Positions 42,543 to 52,235 are shown, counted from the stretch's first letter. The stretch: 64,000 bases of DNA from RUG572 sp964386385 (GCA_964386385.1 CAYLRN010000006.1:82110-146109), one strand, 5' to 3'. Notes: generated by a model from the sequence alone, not told the origin. Made by a program: numbers and translations.

Positions 42543-43472
42543 TCAGCGGAAGCGGGCGAGAAGCCTCTTCACCATTTCGACGAACGGGACGTCGGACGGG
42601 ACGACCATCGGAGCGCCGTATATGTCGCGCTTCATCCTCTCCTCGATGACGCTACGGTCGAGATGGCAGTCCTTCGGCCTCGGCTCGCTGCCGTTCGCGG
42701 GAGCGCCGCTGCCGACGAGCAGAGAGGGATCGAGACCCAGGAGCTTCGCCGTGACAACGCCCATGTCCAGCTTCGTCATCGCCTCCAGTCCGCTCCAGTG
42801 GTACGTTCCGACATGGCGGAAGCGGACAAGCCATTCCAGTACCTTCGCGACGTCCGCGACGTCAGTCGGATAGCGAATCGCCCAGTCGTCGAGCACAAGC
42901 TTCCCCTTTGCGCCGCCGCGCCAGAAGTCGAGGACATTGCCGACGACGGACGTCACGGAGGATTCCCCAAGCGTCTCCACCTTCTCTCCGTAGAGGACCG
43001 GAACGCGCAGGATTCCGTAGCAGGAATAACACTCCTTGCGCACTATGACCTCGCCCTCGTACTTCGACTGTCCGTAGGCGTTTGCCGGACTGGGCATGGA
43101 TCCGAGAGAGTACGGAGCGTCCGTGCCGTCGAAGACGTAGTCGGAGGAGATGTACATCATGTACCTGCCGTTCCTGCCCGCCCATTTAGCAAGCGTCCTC
43201 GTCGCTTCGACGTTCAGCCGCCGGGCGGCCTCCTCGTTCGCCGCAAACTCGTCCGGCCTGCGTATGGCGGCGGCATGGACGATCGCCCTCGGCTGCATGG
43301 CGTCAAGGATTCTCGTGACCGCCTCGAAGTCGCACAGGTCGACGTTGATCGCGTTCACGTGATTGCGGGCATGGCAGAGTCCGACGAGCTCGAAGTCCCC
43401 GATTCCCGAAAAGCGGTCCATCACCGCGCGACCGAGCATTCCCGTCGCGCCCGTCACAACAATCTTCATCAT
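42543..43472 (-). CDS. RmlD-like NAD(P)-dependent sugar reductase
   Basis: 309 residues from the ATG at 43470-43472 (GAAAGGGG lies 8 nt upstream; a GTG at 43481 gives three more residues). Extended SDR fold: Rossmann GATGMLGRAV at the N-terminus, NVDLCDFEAV, HAAA, ISSDYVFDG, and the YxxxK pair in AYGQSKYEGE. It resembles dTDP-4-dehydrorhamnose reductase and MAT2B. No other rml genes are nearby, so the substrate is uncertain. Confidence 0.8.
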   Translation of the reverse strand: MMKIVVTGATGMLGRAVMDRFSGIGDFELVGLCHARNHVNAINVDLCDFEAVTRILDAMQPRAIVHAAAIRRPDEFAANEEAARRLNVEATRTLAKWAGRNGRYMMYISSDYVFDGTDAPYSLGSMPSPANAYGQSKYEGEVIVRKECYSCYGILRVPVLYGEKVETLGESSVTSVVGNVLDFWRGGAKGKLVLDDWAIRYPTDVADVAKVLEWLVRFRHVGTYHWSGLEAMTKLDMGVVTAKLLGLDPSLLVGSGAPANGSEPRPKDCHLDRSVIEERMKRDIYGAPMVVPSDVPFVEMVKRLLARFR

Positions 43473-43511
43473 ACTAGGCACCCCTTTCGTTTTTCGGTCG
43501 AACGCCGCCTC

Positions 43512-45764
43512 TCATTTCTCGGCGGCACGGCATGTCAGAACCTTCTCCCGCAGATCCTGGGGGATGAAGAAATAGTGGTTCGAGGACTCGTATCCGATTC
43601 GGCTGTCGGCGCGAACGAGAGCCAATTCCTCCTTCGCTCGGACGCGCTCGCGCCGGGCGATACGCCTCATGTCCGTCCTGTCGCCCCGGTCGCGCGCCGC
43701 CACGAACAGCGACTGGTCGACGCAGGAGGCGAAATGAAGCCCTGCGGCACGGAAGAGACCATATTCCCGCTCGGCAGCGGCCCTCTTCTTCGGGTCGGAC
43801 ATGACGGCAAGCGCGTCCTTCCAGTCGGCGCAGCCTTTCTCGAAGCCGTCAGCGACTTTCCGCATGAGCGAAGTCCAGACGTCGACCGGGTACGGCCCAC
43901 GCCATCCGTCCACGCAGTCGTACGGGAAGCCCACCATCGTCGACCGGTATCCGGTCTTGCTCAGGTACAGCGGATTGGCGCATCCCCACTGCTGGGGGCC
44001 GGCGTAGACGACTTCGATGGAGAACGGATAGTTCCTGAATCCATCCGAATACGAGCGCCACGCCTTGCGCACGGCGGACACGGCCTCGCGTCCGTAGAGA
44101 TCCGCCGCAATCGAATCAAGGACGGCCTCCACGTCGCCGTCCGCGCCGATTTCGTTGAACACGCGAAGGTTCGGCGCGGGGGCGCATCCCAGAGACCACG
44201 AAAGCATCACGCCGTCCACCCCGCTGCGGACAAGATTGGACGCATGCTCAGCCACAAGGTCCATGACGGGCAGATACGGAACGGTCGAAATCTCCCACGA
44301 GTTGTTCACCTGCACCTTGGCCATCGCCTTCAGTCCGTTCCGCTTCGCCTCCGCCCAGAATCCGGCGGACTTCGCGCTCGGGCCCACGCAGGAGATGGAG
44401 TAGTCGTGCGTGCGCACTTTCACGCCGCCCCTGCATATGTCCATGCGCCCTTCCGACACCGCCATGAGACGGCAGTTCCCGCAGGGCAGCCCCTTCAGGA
44501 TCTGCGCCTCCTCGTCGTCCGGCCACGCCCAGTTCCAGACAAGCGCCTCGGCGTTCGGGCTGCCCGCGCGCATCCCCTCCACAAGCGTCCTGTTCACCTC
44601 CGCCACGACGTCCGCCACAGACCTGTCGCGGCACCTGGGGCAGTTCTTCTTCTGCCAGCGCGACGCGCAGTTCGTGTGGTTCTCGCTCATCGTGATCGTG
44701 AATATCCCGCCGAGGCCGGGAACGGCGGCGAAGACCTGCCGGAGCGCGTCGCGCATCCAGCGGCGCGTCTCGGGATGGCTCGTGCACATCGTATACGCAT
44801 CGTCCCCCGGCTGCTTCACGCCCTTCATCGCGCGGCGTTCGGCGTTCGCCTCGAAGAACGACGGCGGCTGCGGACGCGGTTCATTCATGTAGAGATAGAC
44901 CTTGATTCCGCACTTCGCCGCCCGCGCCACCAGCGTCCTGAGGTTCGCCATGCGCCTTTCGGCGTCATTGCCGAATTCTGGATACTTCGGGTCCTTCGCA
45001 AGGGTGTTCAGGACTGTGTGAAGCCAGACTGCGTTCACGCCCTGCGCGGCAAGTTTCTGCAGCAGACCCTCCGGGTACGACCCCACTTCCGAATCGCCAA
45101 GAGGGTCGCCGTAGTCGGCGAAGTAGCTGAATATCAGCCGCATGTCGAACGGCGAGCGTCCCTTCGCCTTGATGGAGAAATCGGGGTCGACGCGCCTAAG
45201 CTCGTCCACGAACGCGAAGCGCGGCTCCTCGGAGAAATCGTCGATTCCCTCCTCCTTAAGCGTCGCGGCGATCTCCCTGCGCACGGCCGCGCCGGCGGCG
45301 GCCTGCGCCGCGTCCCATACGAGCGGCCCGCATGAGGGCTTCACGCGCCCCATCTTGTGCCAGAGGAAATCGTCCTCCATCAGCGAGAAGCGCAGCTGGG
45401 CGCGCGTCATGTCGAGAAGCGGCAGAAGCTGTCCGTAGTCCAGCAGATGCCAGTTGCGGCGCAGGACGGTTATGTAGCCGCGCCGGCGCCAGGCGGGCAG
45501 CACGTCCACCTTGGCGGGAAGCCCCATCTCCACCGCAATCCGCTCAAGGTCGCGCTCCGTCGCCCCGACGACATCCGCAAGGCGGTCGTGCGGCACGACG
45601 AACCAGTTGCGCCACACGTAGGCGCTCATGCGATCGGAAAACGGAGCGCACGAAACGGGCGGTCGCGTTTCGCCCTCCCCAGGGAGCTCCACCTTCGCAT
45701 CGGCGGCGGCCGACGCCAGCGCAGTCGCGGCAACGGCCAAGACCAGACGGCAGAAGCGTTTCAT
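43512..45764 (-). CDS. Secreted TIM-barrel protein, glycosidase-like
   Basis: 750 residues with a signal peptide (about 1-23, ending ASAAADA). The central part has barrel-like strands: GVNAVWLHTVLNTLAK, CGIKVYLYMNEPRPQPPSFF, GLGGIFTITMSENHTNC, LVWNWAWPDDEE, AMAKVQVNNSWEISTVPYLP. A CPRC pair and several conserved Trp suggest a glycoside hydrolase-like active site, distantly reminiscent of GH20-type barrels. I cannot place it in a numbered family. AAAAGGGG precedes the ATG. It is probably exported to periplasm or surface to act on glycans. Confidence 0.6.
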   Translation of the reverse strand: MKRFCRLVLAVAATALASAAADAKVELPGEGETRPPVSCAPFSDRMSAYVWRNWFVVPHDRLADVVGATERDLERIAVEMGLPAKVDVLPAWRRRGYITVLRRNWHLLDYGQLLPLLDMTRAQLRFSLMEDDFLWHKMGRVKPSCGPLVWDAAQAAAGAAVRREIAATLKEEGIDDFSEEPRFAFVDELRRVDPDFSIKAKGRSPFDMRLIFSYFADYGDPLGDSEVGSYPEGLLQKLAAQGVNAVWLHTVLNTLAKDPKYPEFGNDAERRMANLRTLVARAAKCGIKVYLYMNEPRPQPPSFFEANAERRAMKGVKQPGDDAYTMCTSHPETRRWMRDALRQVFAAVPGLGGIFTITMSENHTNCASRWQKKNCPRCRDRSVADVVAEVNRTLVEGMRAGSPNAEALVWNWAWPDDEEAQILKGLPCGNCRLMAVSEGRMDICRGGVKVRTHDYSISCVGPSAKSAGFWAEAKRNGLKAMAKVQVNNSWEISTVPYLPVMDLVAEHASNLVRSGVDGVMLSWSLGCAPAPNLRVFNEIGADGDVEAVLDSIAADLYGREAVSAVRKAWRSYSDGFRNYPFSIEVVYAGPQQWGCANPLYLSKTGYRSTMVGFPYDCVDGWRGPYPVDVWTSLMRKVADGFEKGCADWKDALAVMSDPKKRAAAEREYGLFRAAGLHFASCVDQSLFVAARDRGDRTDMRRIARRERVRAKEELALVRADSRIGYESSNHYFFIPQDLREKVLTCRAAEK

Positions 45765-45782
45765 GCATTTCCCCTTTTCGCG

Positions 45783-46577
45783 TCAGCCCTTTGGGACGAG
45801 ATCGCAGATTTCGTCGATCGCAGGGGAATCGACGAGGCGGTGCAGGAATTCTCTGCGGAAAGCCAGATGCCCGCGCTCGGCGCAGAGCCGGCGGGAGGTG
45901 GCGTATGAAAGGCCGGAGATCATCCAGCCGACCTGGATGAGGACGAAGTCGGAAAGCGACCGGATGTCGCCGTAGGCGACGGGGCGGCCGGCGCGAATGG
46001 CGTCCAGGACTGCCGGGCTTGGAGGGAGGGACGTCGGCAGGTTCCAGAACGCCGTGCAGTCATGCCGCCAGTCGCTCGTCGCGACCTGCTCCTCCAGGAC
46101 GCGGAAGATGTCCAGCTTGTCCGCGTCGCGGACGGTGCGCGCCGCCATGTCCGTGAGCGCGTCAAGGCCGTCCGGCAGGTCCCGGCGGTTGTGGAACAGA
46201 ACGGCGTCGAGAACCGCCCTGCGTTCGGCGGCGGAGAGCGCGGAGGCGTCCAGCCACCCCGCGTCGACGACGATCCGATGCGAGAGGGCGGCGTGGTCCG
46301 TGCTGTCCGAATCGCGGAACGTGCCGTACTTCCTGAACTGCTCGTAGCGTCCGACGTCGTGCAGCAGCGCGGCGATCTCGCACGCCCGCGCCGCGGCGGC
46401 GCCGAAGCCCTCGCCGGCGGATATGCTCCGGGCGTTTTCCACGACGCGGCGCGTATGGTCGAACTTGAGCTGCATCATCGGCGGCAGGACGCCGCCGACG
46501 CGGAATGCGTCTACATGGCGAGCATACTCGCCCGCCAGTCTTTCGACTTCGCAGTCCATCGTGCTCCCGTCCGCCAT
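45783..46577 (-). CDS. HD-domain phosphohydrolase
   Basis: 264 residues with the HD metal-binding set: KFDHTRRVVENA (first His), ALLHDVGRYEQF (His-Asp) and RDADKLDIFRVLEE (last Asp). It belongs to the general HD superfamily of nucleotide or phosphate hydrolases; the substrate is unknown. It starts 31 nt after alaS and ends 18 nt before the secreted barrel gene. Confidence 0.8.
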   Translation of the reverse strand: MADGSTMDCEVERLAGEYARHVDAFRVGGVLPPMMQLKFDHTRRVVENARSISAGEGFGAAAARACEIAALLHDVGRYEQFRKYGTFRDSDSTDHAALSHRIVVDAGWLDASALSAAERRAVLDAVLFHNRRDLPDGLDALTDMAARTVRDADKLDIFRVLEEQVATSDWRHDCTAFWNLPTSLPPSPAVLDAIRAGRPVAYGDIRSLSDFVLIQVGWMISGLSYATSRRLCAERGHLAFRREFLHRLVDSPAIDEICDLVPKG

Positions 46578-46608
46578 GCGCCCGCGCTCCTCTCGGATGA
46601 AAGCCCGA

Positions 46609-48417
46609 TCAGGCGGACAGGTTGCCGATGACGGCCTTGATGCGGCGGACGCCCGCGGAGGAGCTCTGCTCCTTCACGATCTTGAAACTGCCGAGCTCGG
46701 AGGTGTTCTCGACATGGGGGCCGCAGCAGATCTCCTTCGAGACGTCGCCGATCGTGTAGAGCGTGACCTGTTCGCCGTACTTCGAGCCGAAGAGGGCCAT
46801 CGCGCCTTCGGCCTTCGCCTCCTCGACGGTGGTGAGCTTCTTGGAGACGGAAAGCCCGGCCTTGATCCATTCGTTCACCATGTCCTCGGCCGCCTTGATC
46901 TGCTCCGGGGTCATCTTGTCGGCCCACGTGAAGTCGAAGCGAAGGCGTTCGGGGGTGATGTTAGACCCCTTCTGGTTGGCCGTCGGGCCGAGCACCCTGT
47001 GGAGGGCCGCATGGAGAAGGTGGGTGGCGGTGTGCATTCGCGTGACGACGGCGGAGTTGTCCTGGAGGCCTGCCTTGAACGCGCCGGCGGACGTCGTGCG
47101 GCTCAATTCCTGGTGCTTCCTGTTGGCCTCCTCGAAGCCCGCGACGTCGACGTCGAGCCCCTGCTCCCTGGCGAGTTCAAGCGTCATCTCAAGCGGATAG
47201 CCGAACGTGTCGTAGAGCTTGAACGCGGTCTTGCCGGAGATCTGCGCCTGGCCGTGCGCCTTGAGCTGTTCGGCCACCTTCGCGAACATCGCGGCGCCCT
47301 TGTCGAGGGTCTGGTTGAAGCGATCCTCCTCCGCCTTGAGGTCGGCCTTGCACTGCGCGAGGTTCGCGGCGAGTTCCGGATAGACGTGGCAGTACTTCGC
47401 GGAAATGACGTCCGCGAGCCCCGACGTGAAGCCGGGCGCGATGCCGAGAAAGCGGCTGTAGCGGACGGCGCGGCGGATCAGGCGGCGGAGGACGTAGTTC
47501 GCGCCGACGTTGCCGGGCTTGACGCCGCCCTTCGGGTCGCAGAGGATGAACGTGGCCGTGCGCATGTGGTCGGCGACGATGCGGCGCGACTTGAGGGCGA
47601 GTTCCGGGTCGTCGGGCCGGACTGTGGACAGTTCGTCTATCTTCGCCATGATCGGCGCGAATATCTCCGTGTCGAACACGGTTGGAACGCCGGCGAGCAT
47701 GCAGACCGTGCGCTCGACGCCCATGCCGGTGTCGACGTTGTGGCGGCCGAGAGGCTCGTACTTTCCGTCCGCGTTCTTGTTGTACTGCATGAACACGTTG
47801 TTCCAGATCTCGATGAACTTGCCGCAGTGGCATCCGGGGCGGCAGTCGGGCCCGCAGGCCTCCTTGCCGGTGTCGATGAACATCTCCGTGTCCGGACCGC
47901 ACGGGCCGGTCGTGCCGGCGGGGCCCCACCAGTTGTCCTCGCGGGGGAGCGGGAATATGTGGCTGTCGGGAAGCCCCTGCCTCTTCCAAAGGGCGATAGC
48001 CTCGTCGTCGCGGGGAATGCCGTCCTCGCCGGCGAAGACGGTGACGTAGAGGTCCTTGGGGTCGAAGCCGAGCTTCGTAGTCAGAAACTCGAAACTCCAG
48101 GCGATGGCCTCCGGCTTGAAGTAGTCGTTGAGCGACCAGTTGCCGAGCATCTCGAAGAACGTGAGGTGGGCGCTGTCGCCCACGGCGTCGATGTCGCCCG
48201 TGCGGACGCACTTCTGGACGTCGGTGAGGCGCGTACCGGCGGGATGCGGCATCTGGCCCATGAGATAGGGAACAAGCGGATGCATTCCGGCCGTCGTGAA
48301 GAGGACGGTCGGGTCGTTCTCCGGAATCAGGCTGGCGCCGTCAATGCGCCGATGGCCCTTGGACTCGAAAAAGCTCAGGTACGTCTCGCGAAGTTCGTCT
48401 GCTGTCAACTTGTTCAT
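46609..48417 (-). CDS. alaS: Alanyl-tRNA synthetase, short form lacking C-Ala
   Basis: 602 residues from ATG 48417 (AAGGA-like site upstream), against about 875 in E. coli. The catalytic domain is complete: PTVLFTTAGMHPLVPYLMG, FFEMLGNWSLNDYF, EIWNNVFMQYN and the RHNVDTGMGVERT block. The editing domain is present with HTATHLLH (HxxxH) and CCGPHVENTSELGSF (CxxxH). The protein then stops after VRRIKAVIGNLSA, so the C-terminal C-Ala domain that helps bind tRNA is missing. Only 31 bp separate its stop from the next gene, so the domain is not lost to a nearby frameshift. Confidence 0.93.
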   Translation of the reverse strand: MNKLTADELRETYLSFFESKGHRRIDGASLIPENDPTVLFTTAGMHPLVPYLMGQMPHPAGTRLTDVQKCVRTGDIDAVGDSAHLTFFEMLGNWSLNDYFKPEAIAWSFEFLTTKLGFDPKDLYVTVFAGEDGIPRDDEAIALWKRQGLPDSHIFPLPREDNWWGPAGTTGPCGPDTEMFIDTGKEACGPDCRPGCHCGKFIEIWNNVFMQYNKNADGKYEPLGRHNVDTGMGVERTVCMLAGVPTVFDTEIFAPIMAKIDELSTVRPDDPELALKSRRIVADHMRTATFILCDPKGGVKPGNVGANYVLRRLIRRAVRYSRFLGIAPGFTSGLADVISAKYCHVYPELAANLAQCKADLKAEEDRFNQTLDKGAAMFAKVAEQLKAHGQAQISGKTAFKLYDTFGYPLEMTLELAREQGLDVDVAGFEEANRKHQELSRTTSAGAFKAGLQDNSAVVTRMHTATHLLHAALHRVLGPTANQKGSNITPERLRFDFTWADKMTPEQIKAAEDMVNEWIKAGLSVSKKLTTVEEAKAEGAMALFGSKYGEQVTLYTIGDVSKEICCGPHVENTSELGSFKIVKEQSSSAGVRRIKAVIGNLSA

Positions 48418-48444
48418 TTTCTTGATTCCTTGATTCAAGCGCAT

Positions 48445-48450
48445 AGTATA
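48445..48450 (-). promoter_or_regulatory. -10 box upstream of alaS
   Basis: TATACT on the minus strand in the context GTGGTATACTATG, giving a leader of about 20 nt that does contain an AAGGA ribosome site, unlike the leaderless genes elsewhere in the window. Confidence 0.4.
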
Positions 48451-48503
48451 CCACAAATCCCACCGTCCACGCGCTGGCGGACGAGAGGCGCGCGGGCGGA
48501 GGG

Positions 48504-48779
48504 TCAGACGACCAGCCCGCCGGCGGAGGCGCTCTGCGCCTTGAGCTCGGCCTCCAGCGCGCGCGCCAGCTGGTCAGGGCATGACGTGCCGTTGCGGCAG
48601 GGAATGCCCTTGAGCGTGCGCACGACGTCCTCGGCCTTCCGCCCGACGACAAGCCGCGCCACGCCCTGCGTGTTGCCTGGGCATCCGCCGTGGATGCGGC
48701 ATTGCGTGACGACGCCGTTTTCGAGTTCGTACGAAATCGCAGTGGAGCATACGCCCTGGGTCTTAACGGTCTTCATCAT
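48504..48779 (-). CDS. TSCPD-domain small protein
   Basis: 91 residues, TIGR03905-like. TSCPD is at the C-terminal side (IPCRNGTSCPDQLARALEAE) and RIHGGCPGNTQGVARLVVGR in the middle. The domain is also found at the C-terminus of some class II ribonucleotide reductases; the stand-alone form has no proven function. AAGGAGAAGG lies just before the ATG at 48777-48779 (a second ATG follows directly). It overlaps the end of clpC by 17 nt. Confidence 0.85.
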   Translation of the reverse strand: MMKTVKTQGVCSTAISYELENGVVTQCRIHGGCPGNTQGVARLVVGRKAEDVVRTLKGIPCRNGTSCPDQLARALEAELKAQSASAGGLVV

Positions 48780-51333
48780 TTTCCTTCTCCTTCTTCGTCC
48801 TTCCCTTCGCGGCCGGCTTCGGCTGCCTGAACGACAGGTCGGCGCCGGACTTGTCAAGCGTCGCGTCGATCCGGCCCGGTACGAGCGTGTCGCGCAGCAG
48901 GAGGTCCGCAAGCGGGTCCTCCACCCAGTGCTGCACGGCGCGGCGCAGAGGCCGGGCGCCCATCGCGTCGTCGGCCCCCTTCGCGCAGAGGAAGTCCACC
49001 GCCTTCCCGTCGAGCTCCAGCGTCATGTCGCGCTCCGACAGGCGGGCGCGCAGCTTCGCAAGCTCGAGGTCGAGGATCTTCGCCACGTCGTCCTTGTCCA
49101 GCTTCCTGAAGACGACCGTCTCGTCGAAGCGGTTCAGCAGTTCCGGGCGGAACGTGCGCTTGGCCTCCTCCATCAGCTTTCCGCGCAGGGTCTCATAGGA
49201 GGCGGAGGCGGTGTCCTGCGAGAAGCCGAAGGACTTGCCCTCCTTCGCGAAATCGAAGCCGAGGTTGGCCGTGGCGATGACGATCGTGTTGCGGAAGTCG
49301 ACCTGGCGGCCCTGCCCGTCCGTGAGCCGCCCGTCGTCGAGCAGCTGGAGCATCATGTTCATAACCTCGCCGGAGGCCTTTTCGAACTCGTCGAAGAGGA
49401 CGACGGAGTACGGGCGGCGGCGGACGCGCTCGGTGAGCTGGCCGCCCTCGTCGTATCCCACGTATCCGGGCGGCGCGCCGACGAGGCGCGAACTCGTGAA
49501 CGCACTGGAGAACTCCGTCATGTCCAGCGCGATCAGCGCCTTGGAGTCGCCGTAGACCTTCTCCGCCAGCATCTTCGCAAGGAGCGTCTTCCCGACGCCC
49601 GTCGGGCCGAGGAAGAGGAACGAGCCTATGGGACGCTTTGGGTCGCCGAGGTTTGCGCGTGAACGGCGGAGCGCCCGGGCGATGGAGTTTATCGCCTCGA
49701 CCTGTCCGATCACCGCGGCGTTGAGGTCGCGCTCGATGTTAAGCAGCTTGCCGGTGGTCGTCTCCGTCATGCGCTCGACGGGGACGCCGCTGATGGAGGC
49801 GACGGTGGCGGCTATGTCGTCCTCCGTGATTTCAAGCAGTTTCTCGACGTTCTCCCTGCGCCACGCAGCGACCTTCTCCTTCAGAGCCTTCTGGGCGGCA
49901 AGCTCCTCGTCGCGCCATCTGGCGGCCTCTGCGAAGTCGTTGGCCTTGACGGCGGCGTCCTTCTTCGCCAGCATATCGTCTATCGCCGCCTGGTCGGCCT
50001 TCAGGTCTGGCGGACGCACTGCGCTCTTCATCCGGACGCGCGCGCCCGTCTCGTCGATCGCGTCGATCGCCTTGTCCGGCAGCAGGCGCGACGGAAGGTA
50101 GCGCGCGGTGAGAGTGACTGCGGCCTTCAGCGCCGCGGGGGAGAACTTCACGTTGTGGTGGCTCTCGTAGCGCGGGGCGATTCCGGCGAGAATCGCGACG
50201 GCGTCGTCGGCCGACGGCTCGTTGACGAGGATGGACTGGAAGCGGCGTTCGAGCGCGGCGTCCTTCTCGATCGACTTGTGGTATTCCTTGAGGGTCGTCG
50301 CGCCGACGACCTGCAGTTCGCCGCGGGCGAGGGCGGGCTTGAGAATGTTCGCCGCGTCCATCGCGCCCTCCGCGCCGCCGGCGCCGACGAGCGTGTGGAT
50401 CTCGTCCAGGAAGAGGACGACATTGCCGACGCGGGTCGTCTCCTCGATGATCTGCTTCAGGCGCTCCTCGAACTGTCCGCGATACTGCGTCCCCGCGACA
50501 ACGCGCGTCATGTCCAGGGATATGACGCGCTTTTCGCGCATCCGTTCCGGCACGTCGCCCATGGCGATCGCCTGCGCGAGGCCCTCGACGACGGCGGTCT
50601 TTCCGACACCCGCCTCGCCGATGAGGACTGCGTTGTTCTTCGTGCGGCGCGAAAGCACCTGGACGATGCGCTGGAGCTCGCTTCGCCGTCCGATGACAGG
50701 ATCCAGCTCGCCCTTCTTCGCCAGGGCGGTGAGGTCGCGGCCGAACGTGTTGAGCGCGGGCGTCTTGTCCTTCTTGCCGCCCTTCTGGCGCGGACGGTCT
50801 GCGGAAGGCCGCTCGTCGCCGCCATCGGAATCATCCTCGTCGCCGTCGTCGGAGCGCCCTTCGTCCTCGTCGCCGTCCGCCTCCGGCTGCTCCGGAATGG
50901 AGTCCGACGGGCTTGCCCCGGCGGACTGGAACCTGTCGGCGTCGATGTCGTACTTGTACAGCATCTGGGCGGCGACGGACTCTCCTTCGTGCAGCATGGC
51001 CAGGACGAGGTGTTCCGTGCCGACGGCGGACGTGTGGAGGTGGTTCGCCTCCACCTTCGCGAGCTGGATGATCTTCTTCGTCCGCGCCGTGAGCGGTATG
51101 TCGCCCTTGACCATGAGGCTTTCGCCGCGTCCGATCATCTGCTCGATCTGGAGGCGGATCTCGTCCGGGTCCGTTCCAAGCAGGTTGAAGCGGCGGCACG
51201 CCTCGCAGGTGGGAATCGCGAGAATCGCGCAGAGAATGTGTTCCGTGCCGATGTAGGAATGGCCGAACCGGCGCGCGATTTCCTCCGCGCGCGCAAGGGC
51301 CTGCTGTGCATCCGGTGTGTAGTCGGTGTTCAT
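48763..51333 (-). CDS. clpC: ClpC-type AAA+ unfoldase
   Basis: 856 residues: N-domain double Clp repeat (1-145), a charged linker, NBD1 with GEAGVGKTA and VLFLDEIHTLVGAG, a middle domain (about 440-500), and NBD2 with GPTGVGKTLLAK and LFDEFEKAS. It unfolds substrates for ClpP. McsA and McsB, which tag and adapt substrates in Bacillus, are encoded just upstream, supporting a ClpC rather than ClpA/B assignment. A KEKENDEDR tail ends the protein. Confidence 0.95.
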   Translation of the reverse strand: MNTDYTPDAQQALARAEEIARRFGHSYIGTEHILCAILAIPTCEACRRFNLLGTDPDEIRLQIEQMIGRGESLMVKGDIPLTARTKKIIQLAKVEANHLHTSAVGTEHLVLAMLHEGESVAAQMLYKYDIDADRFQSAGASPSDSIPEQPEADGDEDEGRSDDGDEDDSDGGDERPSADRPRQKGGKKDKTPALNTFGRDLTALAKKGELDPVIGRRSELQRIVQVLSRRTKNNAVLIGEAGVGKTAVVEGLAQAIAMGDVPERMREKRVISLDMTRVVAGTQYRGQFEERLKQIIEETTRVGNVVLFLDEIHTLVGAGGAEGAMDAANILKPALARGELQVVGATTLKEYHKSIEKDAALERRFQSILVNEPSADDAVAILAGIAPRYESHHNVKFSPAALKAAVTLTARYLPSRLLPDKAIDAIDETGARVRMKSAVRPPDLKADQAAIDDMLAKKDAAVKANDFAEAARWRDEELAAQKALKEKVAAWRRENVEKLLEITEDDIAATVASISGVPVERMTETTTGKLLNIERDLNAAVIGQVEAINSIARALRRSRANLGDPKRPIGSFLFLGPTGVGKTLLAKMLAEKVYGDSKALIALDMTEFSSAFTSSRLVGAPPGYVGYDEGGQLTERVRRRPYSVVLFDEFEKASGEVMNMMLQLLDDGRLTDGQGRQVDFRNTIVIATANLGFDFAKEGKSFGFSQDTASASYETLRGKLMEEAKRTFRPELLNRFDETVVFRKLDKDDVAKILDLELAKLRARLSERDMTLELDGKAVDFLCAKGADDAMGARPLRRAVQHWVEDPLADLLLRDTLVPGRIDATLDKSGADLSFRQPKPAAKGRTKKEKENDEDR

Positions 51334-51377
51334 GTGCTGATGTAGATGCCTTGTCTGACTGTGCTGAAGGGAATGGG

Positions 51378-52235
51378 CTATTCGAGGAATTCCTCGCCGA
51401 GGGCGCTGAGCGCAACGGTTGCGAACCGCTCGTTGAACCAGTCCGCCGAGTCGGAATCGCGCGCGTCGCGGACGCGGTCGTCCTCGACCGTCTCCGGCGG
51501 CGGGAGCTCCGGAGTGTCCAGCTGCAGACTCATGAGGTCGAGGACCTCCTGCCGCGACATCCCGTCGATGAACCCCATCGAGGCGGCGAGAAGAACCGGC
51601 GAGAGCATGTCGTACACTTCGCCGGGGGCGAGAAGGCGCGCGTTCCTGAGAAGCGCGAGAGACCTGGAAACGGCGTCCAGCAGAATGCGCGGGGTGTCGT
51701 AGACGAGCGCCTTCCGCGCAAGGAGCTCCTGCTCCACGAGGGCGCCGAACAGGCGGCCGGCCTTTTCAAGAAGGTCTTCCTCGACGACGCCGAGGGTGGC
51801 GGCGTTCATGACGGCGAAGTCGTGGGCGGCCTGGCTGATGCCGTCGATGGCGATGCCGTTTGCCGTGAACCGGACGGCGGATATCCCGGCGAGGACGGCG
51901 GGGAGGTCGCCGATCAGGTGAAGTCCCTCAAGGTGGAATTCGCCCATCACGCCCATGCCGGTCCCGCAGTGGAACGGATCGGGCGAGAGATAGCCGAACG
52001 TGGACGACCAGGCGAAGCTCTGCTTCGCGGCGAGCTTCGCCTCCTTCCCGCGCACCCTGGCATAGGCGTCCGGCAGTGCGCCGAGCGTCTTCCACTTGCT
52101 TTCGATCGTCACCGCGTCGCGCTCGCCGAAGACCCTGTCGGCCGGATTGCGCCACAGCGTGACGATGCCGCCGCGGACCACGTCGCGGGCGAGAAGGTTC
52201 GGGAACTCGCCGGGTCTAGAACGCCTTGCGCTCAT
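51378..52235 (-). CDS. mcsB: McsB-like protein arginine kinase homologue, catalytically degenerate
   Basis: 285 residues against about 350-360 for McsB. The N-terminal region with the ATP-binding SSRIRLARN motif is absent. The family core is recognisable: FAWSSTFGYLSPDPFHCGTGMGVMG corresponds to Bacillus FDEKLGYLTSCPTNVGTGLRAS, but the catalytic-loop Cys is Asp and the following Arg is Gly. Helical C-terminal parts align well (LARKALVYDTPRILLDAVSR, GFIDGMSRQEVLDLMSLQLD). It resembles chlamydial McsB. Arginine kinase activity is unlikely; an adaptor role with McsA and ClpC is more plausible. It overlaps mcsA by 4 nt. Confidence 0.85.
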   Translation of the reverse strand: MSARRSRPGEFPNLLARDVVRGGIVTLWRNPADRVFGERDAVTIESKWKTLGALPDAYARVRGKEAKLAAKQSFAWSSTFGYLSPDPFHCGTGMGVMGEFHLEGLHLIGDLPAVLAGISAVRFTANGIAIDGISQAAHDFAVMNAATLGVVEEDLLEKAGRLFGALVEQELLARKALVYDTPRILLDAVSRSLALLRNARLLAPGEVYDMLSPVLLAASMGFIDGMSRQEVLDLMSLQLDTPELPPPETVEDDRVRDARDSDSADWFNERFATVALSALGEEFLE

